The notes beneath the pieces were generated by a model. The model was not told where the DNA came from. It did no database searches and saw nothing but the letters and a program-made list of their open reading frames with translations. Both the position numbers and the translations under genes were made by a program. From assembly GCA_949128115.1 (NCBI GenBank), contig OX421961.1, positions 127,537,050 through 127,601,049 on the forward strand: a stretch of 64,000 nucleotides of DNA. The letters are read 5' to 3'. Positions 34,256 through 45,387 of this stretch are shown here, in pieces; within the stretch, counting starts at the first letter, position 1; every line of letters begins with the position of its first letter. The stretch is from Anaspis maculata (taxonomy: Eukaryota; Arthropoda; Insecta; Coleoptera; Scraptiidae).

Positions 34256-36880
34256 ATTAGGGTAGTGACCGATTTTTTTTAATTTTTTTTTGGGGAAATG
34301 TTTACTGCACGACAGAATAAATACATTTCACGCCAGAACAAAAACGACAAAAAAGGTGAAACTAACGGCTGAATAATAGTTTTCACGACATACTTTACAC
34401 GACAAAAAAGAGTAAATTCACGACAGAATGAGGGTTTGCACGACAAATTTGACAAGTGACAAATAAAAAAGTCACGCTTGATGTTTTTTTTATGTTAACC
34501 TAATCTTGTCACTTGGAAGATCCAGTGCTTCCTTGAAGTCTACTCAAAAGTGCACTGGAAATCTAATGCTGAAGAGTTTGAAGGTTCTTGTGGTTCTTGT
34601 GTTTCCTTGCATTTTTAAACAGTAAAGCGTCAATTTCATTTTGAATTTTTCCAACTGCAGAGGCTTTCTAATCTTGTGACTTCAGAGACCCAGTACCCAC
34701 CCTGGAACTCCGGTGAAGCATCAAATTGTGTACCTGGAAAACTAGTGCCTCCAGTGAATCTTTTGTAGTCTAATTGGCAATTTGATATAACTGGTCATCA
34801 TTTTTAACTAATTTGTCTGTAACTCCAGAAGCCCCCTTGGCTTCTTCCCGAGTCACTTGCCTTGCTACGTAGGAGCTCGAACCCCCTCTTGTAGATTATG
34901 AACGAAGCTTTCTTGTCTGCAACGGCAGAGGCCCCTTTTCAAGTTTTTCTACGTCATTCTATCTTTCCCCTCTTGAAGCTTCAGCGTCCCATTGGAGGGT
35001 GCTTAAAACAATGCGTTCCGCAGACAATTCTTCGTAAGCAAGGTCGCAAGAGGAACGACATGAAAAAACCAAAAACCCTCAAGGCTTCGGAACGTACATG
35101 GAGACACAAGGGGGCCCAATGAGGGACTCTGAAAATCATTAGCAAATACAAGGGGGTGCGATAGAGTTCCTGAAAGCCACGCAAAAATACAAGTGAGCTT
35201 AGCAGGGTTTCAAACGATATTGAAGATACAAGGAAGTCCAATGGAGCTTTATACACATAGGAAATGAAGGCAAAAGAGGGCTCACTGTTACTCTGAAAGC
35301 CAATAAAAACATAAATAGGTTGATTGGGGCTCCATACTACACTTGACACAAGGGAGTCCTATAGGGCTCCGAATATCACATGAAGACATGAAGTGCTCAC
35401 TAATGCCTCGAAACCTATCAGAATGATGTGAGGAGGTTCAGCACGGCTTCAACTTCAAAAGACAATGGGGCTTGTAAGTAATAGAAAAAGGCAACAGGGG
35501 TCTTACTGGAGTTCTGGTAGCCATGAAAAAATATGAAGGGGGTAACTAGGGCTCCAAACTACATTTGTGGGCACAAGGGAGTCGAAATGTTACGAAAAAA
35601 ACATGAGGGGGCTCATTAGAACTCCAACTACAGTTGAGGACCCAAGGGACCCGAAAGGACTCCGAATGGCCTGACGGCACAATGGTGATCACTATGGTCT
35701 GATAGTAGGTAGGTAACGAAAAATGTCAAGGGGTTCAGCATGGCTTTAAATCACATTGGAAAAACAATGAGTGCGCCCCATGGAGCCTGAATAGCACAGG
35801 ATGGCAAAAAAGGGCTTATTGGAATTCTGGATACCATGAAGTACTTACCTACTTGGAGGAGACTCAGTGGGGCTCCAAATTATACTTCAAGACAGAAAGA
35901 GGCCCGATATGGGGCCGGATAATATCACATGAAGGCCCATGGGGCTCACTAGTGCTCCGAAAGCCTCGGAAAAGTGCAAAGGGGCCCTACAGATCTTCAA
36001 ACGGTACTGAAGACACAAAGGGGTCAAATGGAGCTCTGTATAACAAAATAATGCAGGATGGGGCTACTGGTACCTACTTCGGAGGCCATGAAAAAAACAT
36101 AGCTCAACGGGGCTTTAACTACACTTGAAGACACAATGGGGGCTCGATAGGGCTCTGAACATGACATGACGGCACAACGCTGCTTGTTGCTCCGGAAGTC
36201 ACGGAAAGTGCCAGAGGGCTCAGCAAAGCTTCAAATTACATTCAAGACAGAATAAGGGGACCCAGTGAAGCTCTTGATAGCACAAGGCGGCAAAAGGCGT
36301 CTCATTGGAAGTCTGAAGCTGTAAAAAAAGATCCTGCTGGCGATTGTTTCCGGCAACGCAGTAGTAGTCCACCCTCTCGCCGTATGAAGTCGATTTTAGA
36401 GACGACTTGCTCCACCATCTCTCAGAAGAAACATTATGCTTCCGCTTCTTCGCGCGAAGAGAACTTTTCCCCATTTAAAAACTCGTTCCCTTCCTCTTCT
36501 TCTCTTCACAGGCAAGGATTCATCAGCCCTGCTACTTTCATCGCAGTCTTCCAAAACTTGCATGACTGGAACGTGACTGCGACGTTTTGATTTCGACGTA
36601 TGTAGAAAAATCTGTGACAGGAACTACCCCCGATTTATATTGATTTTTTAAATTTGTCGTGCAAACCCTCATTTTGTCGTGATTTTCCCTTTTTTTTCCG
36701 TGAAAAGCACCTAATTTGCCGTTATTCGAACCATTTCTGTCGCTTTATGTATAGCGTTCAAAATACTTATTTGTCGCGTAAACCACTATTTTGCCGTGAT
36801 CTTCACCTTTTTTGTCGTTTTTTCCCCCTTTTTTGTCGGGCCGAAAATCATCACCCTTTTTTTTTTTTTCAAAGTTCACT
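34256..36880. mobile_element. Composite element: satellite core capped by inverted subterminal repeats
   Basis: The left cap (about 34,315-34,465) is a run of short direct words of the form CACGACAAAA, CACGACAGAA and CACGACATAC. The right cap (about 36,650-36,850) is the same in reverse: TTTGTCGTG, TTTTGCCGTG and TTTGTCGCG. The innermost match, ACAGAATGAGGGTTTGCACG against CGTGCAAACCCTCATTTTGT, is near exact. Between the caps lie about 0.6 kb of other sequence, the satellite array at 35,090-36,330, and a further 0.3 kb. No transposase. The plan resembles Foldback-type elements, whose ends are built of short tandem units, but that is inference. Confidence 0.7.
35090..36330 (-). repeat. AGCCCC satellite array, minus orientation
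   Basis: The array consists of degenerate units holding GGGGCTCCAAATTACACTTG, AAGACACAAGG, GGGCTCNNNATG and GGGGCTCACT words. Read on the minus strand these become AGCCCCATTGTGTCTTCAAG and GTGTCATTTGGAGCCCC, the words of the large array at 45.2-49.5 kb. Copies are irregular, and sub-units of 40-60 bp combine into longer ones. Confidence 0.85.
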
Positions 36881-38067
36881 TTTTGATAAGTGACGCTATA
36901 TAGTTAACAGATTTTTTTTGGTAAGTTTTCTTTGAAAAAAAATTATGAAAGTTTTCGATCATTTCAAATTTGGCGCGATGACGTCACATTCTTTCATAGG
37001 CGGAGAAGCAGGCTTGACAACACTACAGAACTTACTACAAAAAGCACTAGCGTCAACCCGTCAACGCTCATAATAGCTGAGTGTTATACTGTTAACACTT
37101 TGTGTATCTGTGCGGTGATTCGTGTTGTTTTGCTTGAAAATATGAAAAGTTGGTAAAATCTTTCATGATTTATGAATATTTCAAGACTACATCAGACTTC
37201 AATGGTTATGTTATGCTGGCAAACGTCAACGTCAACACTGACACACAGGGAACGGGGGTGGGGTCATCCCCACTACTGTCAAAAGATTGAAACGTCACAG
37301 CCCGCCTTATAGTGGAGTCGGCACGTTCGGAAAAAGTCCTGTTCACTGCATTTTTGAGTAATGCAATGCCCTTTGGCACACATGTCTTTGGAACCTGCCT
37401 GGACAATTCTGTTCATCGCCGCAAGCAAAATTATAGTTTAGATCCTGTATACAGGGTAAAGAAGGAAAACAATTTAAAAAAATTGCATCTTTTGAACGGA
37501 CAAAGGTAGCATATTGCAGGGCATGCCATATGATGCGCAATTTGATGGTTGTTGAGGTACACCAAACCATTTTGAAACATCAATTACCGTTTTTGAGATA
37601 TTCTAAAAAAACTGAGATCTGTCAAAAAAAACATTATCTTCATTATATCGCTTATTTTTGAAGATATCGGAATAAAATTTTGTATTTGCCTTACAAAAGA
37701 CGTCATAAATGGATAACAGCTGAAGTTATTTTCTAGGCCTACTATTTTCCTAAATAAGACAGTCAACTTTTTCAGAGGGGAGCCGCCATCTTGTTTTGTG
37801 AATATCAAGCTGATGACCGAAAAAATGACTGATAGTCATTGGGCTAGTATCATGCCATTACTTTATCATGTGGAAGATCACTTTGGATGGACCATCATAC
37901 CATTTTTGCTGAAAGAAAGATGATGGATGGATTTTATCGGATTCCTCAGAACTAGAGGATCTACTGCTAGCCATCGAGCCATTGCAAGTAATTGAACACC
38001 GCGATTATGACCCTTGATCATTCTTCAGGTTGTCTACCAAGATTCATAGCCATAAGTTCAGCGGTTC
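36881..38067. other. Intron sequence, no gene recognised
   Basis: AT-rich. A stretch GAGCCGCCATCTTGTTTTGT near 37,778 is isolated. Short frames overlap on both strands at 37,206-37,570 without any recognisable product. Confidence 0.4.
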
Positions 38068-38764
38068 GGTTTTAGCAGCTAATTAAATAAAATAGTGTCG
38101 ATTTTTCATGAGACAAACAGAAAATCACGAGGTCTCTGGGTCATTTCTTAGGTCATTGGAAAAAGATCCTCCATGGAATTCTGATAAATTTATGCTGAAT
38201 TATTAGAAAAAAGTGCATTCTTCAGTATAGGTTTTGAAAAATTGGCACAGGATGTACTTATGTGATGTAGGAAGAACATGAAAGACTATCATGCAGTAGG
38301 TAGAGAGCGAACAAATTGTGTGGTAGGGCAACACTAATAATGGATAGAACCTTATAAATTTTGATGCCGCAATGTATTTTAGAATAATTTCTATTCAGAT
38401 TCTTTCTTCACCTTTGGGAAATGTTGGCATGATGGCAATCTATGCAGATGGCATCACAGGGTGATAAGAAATTGAAAAATTTTATCTCATCATCCAAATA
38501 GGCTGGAGGCATGAAAATCGCCAAAAAGATCCATAATTTAACGCTTTAACAAGACAAAAGAAACTGTTTTGAACAATTTTCAGCCGTTTCTTCAAACCTA
38601 TGCTATAGAATGCACTTTTTTCTGATAATTCAGCATAAATTTATCAACATTCCGTGGAGGATCTATTCCCAATGACCTAAAAATTGACCCAGAGACCTCG
38701 TAATTTTCTGTTTTTCTCACGAAAAAGCAACACTTCCTAATTCAAACAGCTGCTAAAACCGAGA
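38068..38764. mobile_element. Small foldback element, 0.7 kb, arms about 190 bp
   Basis: CGGTTTTAGCAGCTAATT at the left pairs with AACAGCTGCTAAAACCG at the right. Inner matches are GAAAATCACGAGGTCTCTGG against CAGAGACCTCGTAATTTTC, and AAATTTATGCTGAATTATTA against TGATAATTCAGCATAAATTT. Arms run to about 38,255 and from about 38,580. The loop is unrelated AT-rich DNA. Confidence 0.88.
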
Positions 38765-39194
38765 TGTTTTCTCCAGTGTTTTCTGGTCTATAGATAAATC
38801 AATAAACCATTGCTTCAAAATTCTAATTTGCTATCAGAAAGATTTGTGTTTCAATTGAAAAAAATGGATCCACAGCGCAATTAAATCCAAAGATTTGATG
38901 ATGTTGAAGTTAAAAAGTACAATGTTACGGAAAATCCAACAGTGATTCTCGCAAAGGGCCAATTTCGTTGCCTGTCTTTCTCGCTATGTCTCGCTCGCAC
39001 AGAAACGACGTTGGCTGTTGGTGCCGCAAAAATATAGATTGTCGGAACACCAGCCTCTTTTATTAACCATCCATGCAACAAACCAACTTAGGGCCTCTTT
39101 TCTGTGTTCCCTCACCAAACCCAACAAAGTTTGGCAAGTCTTATCCAATTAATAAGGCGGCAAATCGCCCGGAAAGTTAGCCCGGCCAGCTCAC

Positions 39195-39446
39195 CTGATT
39201 TCGCCTGTACTCCAACACGGACACCTCGAAGAGCTGGGCGTTCTGTATTCCGATCCCGCAGAAAGTTAAGTACCTCTGGAAAACTTCGACGTCATGTTGC
39301 GTGAACTCCTGCGAATCGTTTGTCTTGTTTATTATTTGGGCCACGCCGACCACTTCACCGTCGGCGTAGTTGCAAATTGGCATGCACAGAATGGAATGGG
39401 TCTTGTAGCCCGTCCGCAGATCGATCTCGCTGCTAAACCTCGGATC
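39195..39446 (-). CDS. Pde11: Phosphodiesterase 11 exon: second half of GAF domain A and linker
   Basis: An internal exon of 84 codons, phase 0 at both ends, with the acceptor TTTCCAG at 39,447-39,453 and donor GTGAGC at 39,189-39,194 (minus strand). It starts [16 protein letters not shown], continues [20 protein letters not shown], then [18 protein letters not shown], and ends LEYRRNQ. It covers the GAF-A core strands, the NKFDE-type motif (here NK, F and D kept, the final E replaced by V) and the linker helix with [15 protein letters not shown] of PDE11 is the regulatory cyclic-nucleotide-binding module. Identity to the insect Pde11 group is strong by eye. PDE5/6 are less likely because of the FEEQNNLE linker in the next exon. 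The preceding GAF-A exon was not found. Confidence 0.95.
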
Positions 39447-41213
39447 CTGGAAACAAAGTACCAAAATTAGAACACGCCGTCTCAACTACCGTAGTGGATG
39501 TTCGACTAAATTAATGCCTCCAAGTCAACGTAAAACTGACGGGATAAGATCATTATTGTGTCTCTCGTTTGCCATCATCAATAATTCAAACACACCACCA
39601 CGCCACGCAAAGACTAACGATCGTGAGAATTCGCGAAAACGTATTCCGAAATCGGCTAACCATCCCTAATGGATCAACCAAATCGCGAGAGAGAAGACTT
39701 TGGAGGCGAAATTTATGGCATTCAATTCGACTTGATGACCTGGGCAATAAAATAATCGACTTTCGTGCGCAATTCCTGCCGTGTGCCTCGGAAACGTATA
39801 ATCCCCAGATATATTGTTCTTTAATCCTTCGTCTAATGATGGCGGAGGGTTGAAAATATGTGGAAGAACTCGGAAGATCAATTCTCGACATATAAAATGA
39901 ATGCTTTGCTTTTCGATGCGACCGACCCCGTTTTTGTGCACGGAGAACAGATGGCAAAAAAAAGAGGCACGGTTCGAGGCGTGGTAGGATATGGCGCTTT
40001 TTCTGCAGCTTTTGCTGCCGCGGCCTCTCTGTAATCATGTGAATTCTCAATTAGAATTGCGTGACTCCATTTATCCGAGTGTGCCGTATTATCCACGGAT
40101 CCTCAAGAGAGCATGGAGGACGCGCAATAATAGGACGGGAGTTAGTTGCTTTTAAACGTAATAGGACTATTTTCAGCTGAATGCCGTAAGCCCTCATGTC
40201 AGAAGCATAAAGCGGAATCGCGCCCTCTCGATATCTTTTCTTCGCGCCGCGATCCAGCGAGAGACCATCCGCAGATGGGAAGCGCGAAATCCGTTTTCTC
40301 TAAGATTGCCGGAGATTTGAAACGGGAGATAGGCATATAAAATATGTATCCCAAATATAGGTGATGCAGAGGGTGAAAGTGAAATTGTGTTCTTTCTAAA
40401 CGAGTTTTGTACCGTGCCATACGACAGAGAAAGATATTTTTAGCGAGATGTGAGTGTATTTATCATCGGATCAAATTTTTCAAGAGCTGCGCTCATGAAC
40501 TAAATCATAGATTCTTCAATTTCCGCTCTTGGGGGCCATGTAAATGCCCGGGAGGACAGCACCTATAAGGATAGTGTTTTCATTTCATATCGCCTTGTTT
40601 TCGATTCCGAAATAAGGAAGCGCAAACTGTTTCGTTGTCGAAATTCACATCGTGTTGATGACTACACTTCCCATATCATTTAGATCTCGACATAGAGTTA
40701 TCTCGATTAAGATTTGGCCCCACGCCTCCTAAATGTTTCCGTATATCTTCATTTATCTATAACTATAACCCTGTCCAATCTTGTTACGCCGAGTGTGCTT
40801 AAAAGCTGACACCAGTGGGTAGGCAACCCAGTTAGACAATTACATAGGTAGTTTATTGCTTCTATCTGCAAGAGTAAGATAGAAATTCAACTGTTTGCAG
40901 CATAACGATATTGACTTTTGCGTTTGCAGATAGTCGCCGGAGTTGGACGCCCGCCTAGATCTCCGAATCAACTGAACATGTCTACGTGGTGCTGGAACCG
41001 TAGATTTGGGTGGCGCCTTTGAGCAGAACACGTCAACAAGCTTTTTTCCCAGCGAGCTATGCCGGTCACCCGCCTCGTCCAGCCCTGACGATGGAGGTAC
41101 TGGGACTGGAGGCAAACCCTACACGACCCCAGGGAAGTCTCGTGTTTTCACATACTAGTTCTCATAGCTCACTGGTATTGTTCAAGTACAGCGTACGATC
41201 GAAAAAAAGAAAA
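39447..41213 (-). other. Pde11 intron upstream of the GAF-A exon
   Basis: The minus frame 39,586-40,050 (154 codons) and its neighbours have no GAF or other motif. The rest looks single-copy. The intron extends right to at least the window end, because no upstream GAF-A exon was recognised. Confidence 0.5.
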
Positions 41214-41565
41214 ATGGAACAAAAGCTGGAGGCCATTTGCAGGAAGATGGATGAAATTGAAGCGAGGGGCGCCAAGGTGGAACTCATGATTGATGGGATA
41301 CAGGAAGAAATGCTAATGATCGAGAAGGAGAACGAAAGTGCAAGAAAAGAAAACGTAGAACTGAAGGTAAGGGTGAAGGACCAAGACGAAAGTATAGAGC
41401 TCCTAGAGAGAGATACGAAAGAAAAACTTGTGATATATGGAATCGAAGAAAAGGAACAGGAGGTCGACGAAGCACTGGGAGGAAAGGTTCAAAGGATTTT
41501 CAACAGAATCGGTGTGAAACTATCGGTGAAAGATGCTGCGCAGGAAGTGAAGAGATTGGGAAATA
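41214..41565 (+). pseudogene. LINE ORF1 relic, 5' part (coiled coil)
   Basis: From the ATG at 41,214 the frame reads MEQKLEAICRKMDEIEARG and stays open, rich in E and K with heptad-like leucines and isoleucines to about residue 70. It then reads LERDTKEKLVIYGIEEKEQE and ends in VKRLGN just before a TA-flanked insertion at 41,566. A coiled coil followed by an N-L-V-I-Y-G-I strand and a KRLG motif is the ORF1 plan of a group of insect non-LTR elements. The frame continues after the insertion at about 44,482. A longer frame opens at 41,010, but the upstream 68 codons look like 5' leader. Confidence 0.85.
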
Positions 41566-43546
41566 GTCCTAGCGGTACACGTAAAAATGGCTCTAATTGT
41601 GACAAAAGTGTGAAATTTGGTGTGTGGACTCCTTGAAGCATTTAAAAGGTTTTTAGAAGGGGAGCCAAGAAAAATTTTGATTTTGATTTTTCAATTTTTT
41701 GTGACGTCATTTTTTTTATTTTTTTTTCATTTTTGCAACTGTCCAAGATTTTTTACTTTTGCTTTTGTATTATGGTGAGTACCTAACTGCTTAATCCAAG
41801 AAACGGAAGGAAAAATTTGCGAAAAAAATTAACTGAACTGAAATGATGGCGTTTTTTGTAAAGATCAATTTTTTCCATTTTTTTCAAAAAATACTGTGAA
41901 TATGTGAAAAATTAAAAAAGGCAATTATCCCTCAAAACAAGCCCTATCAGAAGTTATGGAAGTGTTTCTCAAAATTCCAAGCCGTTTTCGAGATATTTGG
42001 AAATATGTTATTTCTTGCGACTGTTTCTTCGTATTAGCTCCTATTTCATCAAACATATAACAGGGTTCTTTTTTCTTGAAAATATACTTCAGAATGATCA
42101 GACCGAAGATTTCTTAGATGTTCATTGTAAATTGTGATTTTTCCAGTGGCGTAGATCATAAAAATTCAAATCGTTTCTACCCTCTCACCATACTTTCTAC
42201 ACCACTCGATTATTTGAAAAATACATGACATTTTGGCATTATGATGATCATCCAAGATCACTTAGCATGACACTTCATTTAAAAAGCACACAATTTTTCC
42301 GCTGATCAGATCGACTGCGAAACAATGCATCTTGTATCATCTCCTCGATCATCTCCATCATGACTGTTTTAGATAAATTATAGTTGATTGTCTGCCCCCC
42401 CCCCAGAGTTTTTGAATAGAATGTCACAACAGGTGGCTTTTGATGATCATCTTGTCAAATAAAATACAAATATTCACAAACAAATAGGTAGGTATGTTCC
42501 TATGTTCCAAACCGCAATAATTAGAAAATAGATGCGATGACATGTATGCCTTCGACGCCAGTGATAGCCACTCAACCAACTTTACTGTTGGTAAAGTGCA
42601 GAATTTTCAGTTTGGGGGAACAATAAACTATTATGTATCTAAAACAGTCATGATGGAGATGATCGAGGAGGTGATACAAAATGTAATGTCCGTTTTTATT
42701 ACTATATTATCATTGTAAAATTTACCTATTAATAAATGTTACTTAATATACTTAAAAAAAAAAGTAATATTTAGCAGTCGATCTGATCAGTGGAAAAATT
42801 GTGTGCTCAAGATCGTCGATCTCATCTTGTTTTCAAAAGAAGTGTCATACTAGATGAACTTAGATGATCATGATGCCAAAATGTCATATATTTTCTAAAT
42901 AATCGAGTGGTGTAGAAAGTACGGTGGGAGGGTAGAAATGGTTCGAATTTCCACGTCTACGCCACTGGAAAAATTACAATTTACAATTAACTACTAAGAA
43001 ATCTCCGGTCTGATCATTCCTAAGTATATTTCTAAGAAAAAAGAACCCTGTGATGTGTTTGATGTAATAGGAGCTAATACGAAGGAACAATTGCAAGAAA
43101 TAACATTTTTCCAAATATCTTGAGAACGGCTTGGAATTTGGAGACACACTTCAAGAACTTCTGATAGGGCTTTTTTGAGGAATGGTTGCATTTTTCTATT
43201 TTTCACATATCCACATTTCACACAAAATTGAAAAGTTTGATTTTTGCAAAAAACGTCATCATTTCAGTTCAATTTATTTTTTTCACACATTCTCTCTCCC
43301 GTTTCTTGGAATAAGCAATTACTCACCATAGTACAAAGACAAAAGTCAAAAATCTCAGATAGTTTTAGAAAGAAAAAAAAAAGAAAAAAAATGACGTCAC
43401 AAAAAATTGAAAAAATTAAAATCAAAATTTTTCTTGGCTCCCCTTCTGAAAACCTTTGAAATGCTTTTAGGAGTCCACACACCAAATTTCACACTTTTGT
43501 CACAATTAGAGCCATTTTTATGAAATTTTACTTATTCCGCTAGGAC
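41566..43546. mobile_element. Long-TIR foldback element with TA target duplication, 2.0 kb
   Basis: It begins GTCCTAGCGGTA after TA (41,564-41,565) and ends CCGCTAGGAC before TA (43,547-43,548). The left arm to about 42,375 is the inverted complement of 42,620-43,546 over some 0.75 kb. Clear pairs are AAAATGGCTCTAATTGTGAC at the edges, TGATCATCCAAGATCACTTA with its mate near 43,000, and CATGACTGTTTTAGATA at 42,357 against TATCTAAAACAGTCATG at 42,636. The left terminus lacks about 10 bases that the right terminus has. A C-run lies at 42,398. The centre is non-coding. TA duplication and GTCC ends point to a Tc1/mariner-type non-autonomous element. Confidence 0.9.
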
Positions 43547-43548
43547 TA

Positions 43549-44355
43549 TAATTCAGTGATGTAAAATACCCGGGTTTTTATACATTGTTTCGCAGCCGAT
43601 CTGATCAGCGGAAAAATTGTGTGCTTTTTAAATGAAGTGTCATGCTGAGTGATCTTGGATGATCATCATAATGCCAAAATGTCATGTACCTATTTTTCAA
43701 ATAATCGAGTGGTGTAGAAAGTATAGTGAGAGGGTAGAAACGATTTGAATTTTTATGATCTACGCCACTGGAAAAATTACAATTTACAATGAACTTCTGA
43801 GAAATCTTCGGTCTGATTATCCTGAAGTATATTTTCAAGAAAAAAGAACCCTGTTATATGTTTGATGAAATAGGAGCTAATACGAAGAAACAGTCGTAAG
43901 AAATAACATATTTCCAAATATCTCGAAAACGGCTTGGAATTTTGAGAAACACTTCCATAACTTCTAATAGGGCTTGTTTTGAGGAATAATTTCCAATTTT
44001 AATTTTTCACATATTCACAGTATTTTTTGGAAAAAATGGAAAAAATTGATTTTTACAAAAAACGCTATCATTTCAGTTCAGTTAATTTTTTTCGCAAATT
44101 TTCTCTTCCGTTTCTTGGATTAAGCAGTTACTCACCATAATACAAAAGCAAAAGTGAAAAATCTTGAATAGTTGCAAAAATGAAAAAAAAAATTAAAAAA
44201 ATGACGTCACAAAAAATTAAAAAATCAAAATCAAAATTTTTCTTGGCTCCCCTTCTAAAAACCTTTTAAATGCTTCAAGGAGTCCACACACCAAATTTCA
44301 CACTTTTGTCACAATTAGAGCCATTTTTATGAAATTTTACTTATACCGCTAGGAC
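43549..44355. mobile_element. Extra right arm of the same foldback
   Basis: From about 43,590 (GCAGCCGATCTGATCAGCGG) to 44,355 the sequence repeats the right arm of the preceding element in the same orientation, and is in places closer to the left arm than to its neighbour. It ends with its own CCGCTAGGAC before TA (44,356-44,357). Thus the block is arm, spacer, reversed arm, reversed arm. The extra arm could be a half-lost second insertion or an unequal exchange. Confidence 0.88.
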
Positions 44356-44365
44356 TAAAAATAAA

Positions 44366-44481
44366 GAGTGATCGAATGAATTTCTCCTCAAAGTGGGCCC
44401 CGGTCTCCTTGGTAGCCACGTTTTTTCCGCCAGATTTTCGGAAATCATAGGCGACTTGAGGAGAAATTGATTCGATCACTC
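44366..44481. mobile_element. Short hairpin MITE, 116 bp
   Basis: GAGTGATCGAATGAATTTCT at the left pairs with GAAATTGATTCGATCACTC at the right, extended by CCTCAAG against CTTGAGG, about 28 bp with one mismatch. It lies 10 bp right of the foldback terminus, within the same split LINE ORF1. Confidence 0.87.
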
Positions 44482-44700
44482 GTTACATCGATAATCACAA
44501 TATAAGACCAGTCCTCATAGAGATGAAGAATTGGAGAAAAAAAAGAGAGGAAAAAACACAGATTTTAAAGTTGGCAAACCATTTCAAGGGAACGAACATT
44601 TACATAAGCGAAGATTTCACAAGAGAAGTACAGGTGCAAAGGAGATCTCTGGTGAAACACATGATGGAAGCTAGGAAATCTGGTAAAACTGCAATGGTAA
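44482..44700 (+). pseudogene. LINE ORF1 relic, 3' part
   Basis: After the nested elements the frame resumes with RPVLIEMKNWRKKRE, then ILKLANHFKGTNIYISEDF and VQVQRRSLVKHMMEARKSGK. This is the C-terminal nucleic-acid-binding half of the same ORF1 type (RPVLIE, a basic helix, then an IYISED strand). It follows KRLG of the 5' part at about the distance expected once the 2.9 kb of insertions are taken out. It breaks off at about 44,700, where an unrelated tandem repeat starts. Confidence 0.87.
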
Positions 44701-45035
44701 CAGTACAGTATCCAGTGAAACGTCAAAAATCGATATTTTTGATGAAAGGAGACACTGATCGATACATTTCACTTCGGGAAACACGATTCCGGTGTCGGAG
44801 CGAAGTTTCTTTAACAAAAAGTTTTCTTTAACTAACCTTAAATGTTCCACCACATACCAAACAATTACCGCGGAGTAATAATACCTATAGTAAGCGGTGA
44901 AACATCAAAAAAAGCATAATTTTTTGTGGGAAAAGGTACCAATAGACAGATTCCATTTCAAGAAACCCAATTCCGCTGTCGGAGCAAAGTATTTTTCACA
45001 GGAAGTTCATTTTCACTTATTCATAATCTTTCAAT
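44700..45035 (+). repeat. Two-copy tandem repeat, unit about 190 bp
   Basis: GTGAAACGTCAAAAATCG, TTTTTGATGAAAGGAGACA and CCGGTGTCGGAGCGAAGT at 44,716-44,815 recur with changes at 44,898-44,996 (GTGAAACATCAAAAAAAG, then CCGCTGTCGGAGCAAAGT). Confidence 0.75.
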
Positions 45036-45387
45036 TTTGGCGTTTTATGACATACGTATAGCCCTACGCCGGTACTGAATTTCAAAATGGCAACGTCAAG
45101 AACTTATTGACAGTTAAAACACCTAGCCTGGAAAATTCAGGGAAAATCCTAATATGCGAGGCCCATCTTGTGTCTTCAAGTATCGTTTGGAGCCCCACTG
45201 AGCCCTATTAAGCCCCATCATGTTATCTTGTGTTATTCGAGGCCCTATCCGTCTTTGTATCTACAATGTACCTAGCATTTTGAGCCCTGCTGAGCCCCGT
45301 TGTGTCTTCAAGTGTCATTTGGAGCCCCATTGAGCACCGCATTGCCTTCTAGTATCACTTAAAGCAGTATCTACTCTCAATTGTATC

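Larger units (their letters stand above)
4947..39194 (-). other. Pde11: 34.2-kb Pde11 intron between the two GAF exons
   Basis: The intron runs on the minus strand from donor GTGAGC at 39,189-39,194 to the acceptor CAG at 4,947-4,949. The flanking exons are both phase 0, and their joined translation (LEYRRNQ then ILLNLARS) reads straight through the known linker of the family, so no exon need be missing between them. The intron holds most of the repeats listed here. I saw no nested host gene in it, although single short exons of such a gene could be missed by eye. Confidence 0.85.

Noticed and set aside
34256..36880. Possible CRISPR-like array of short repeats
   Set aside because: The repeats are degenerate, spacing is irregular, there are no cas genes, and the genome is eukaryotic.
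39586..40050. 154-codon minus frame as the missing upstream Pde11 exon
   Set aside because: It contains none of the conserved GAF-A features and does not supply a sequence that should precede DPRFSSEID.
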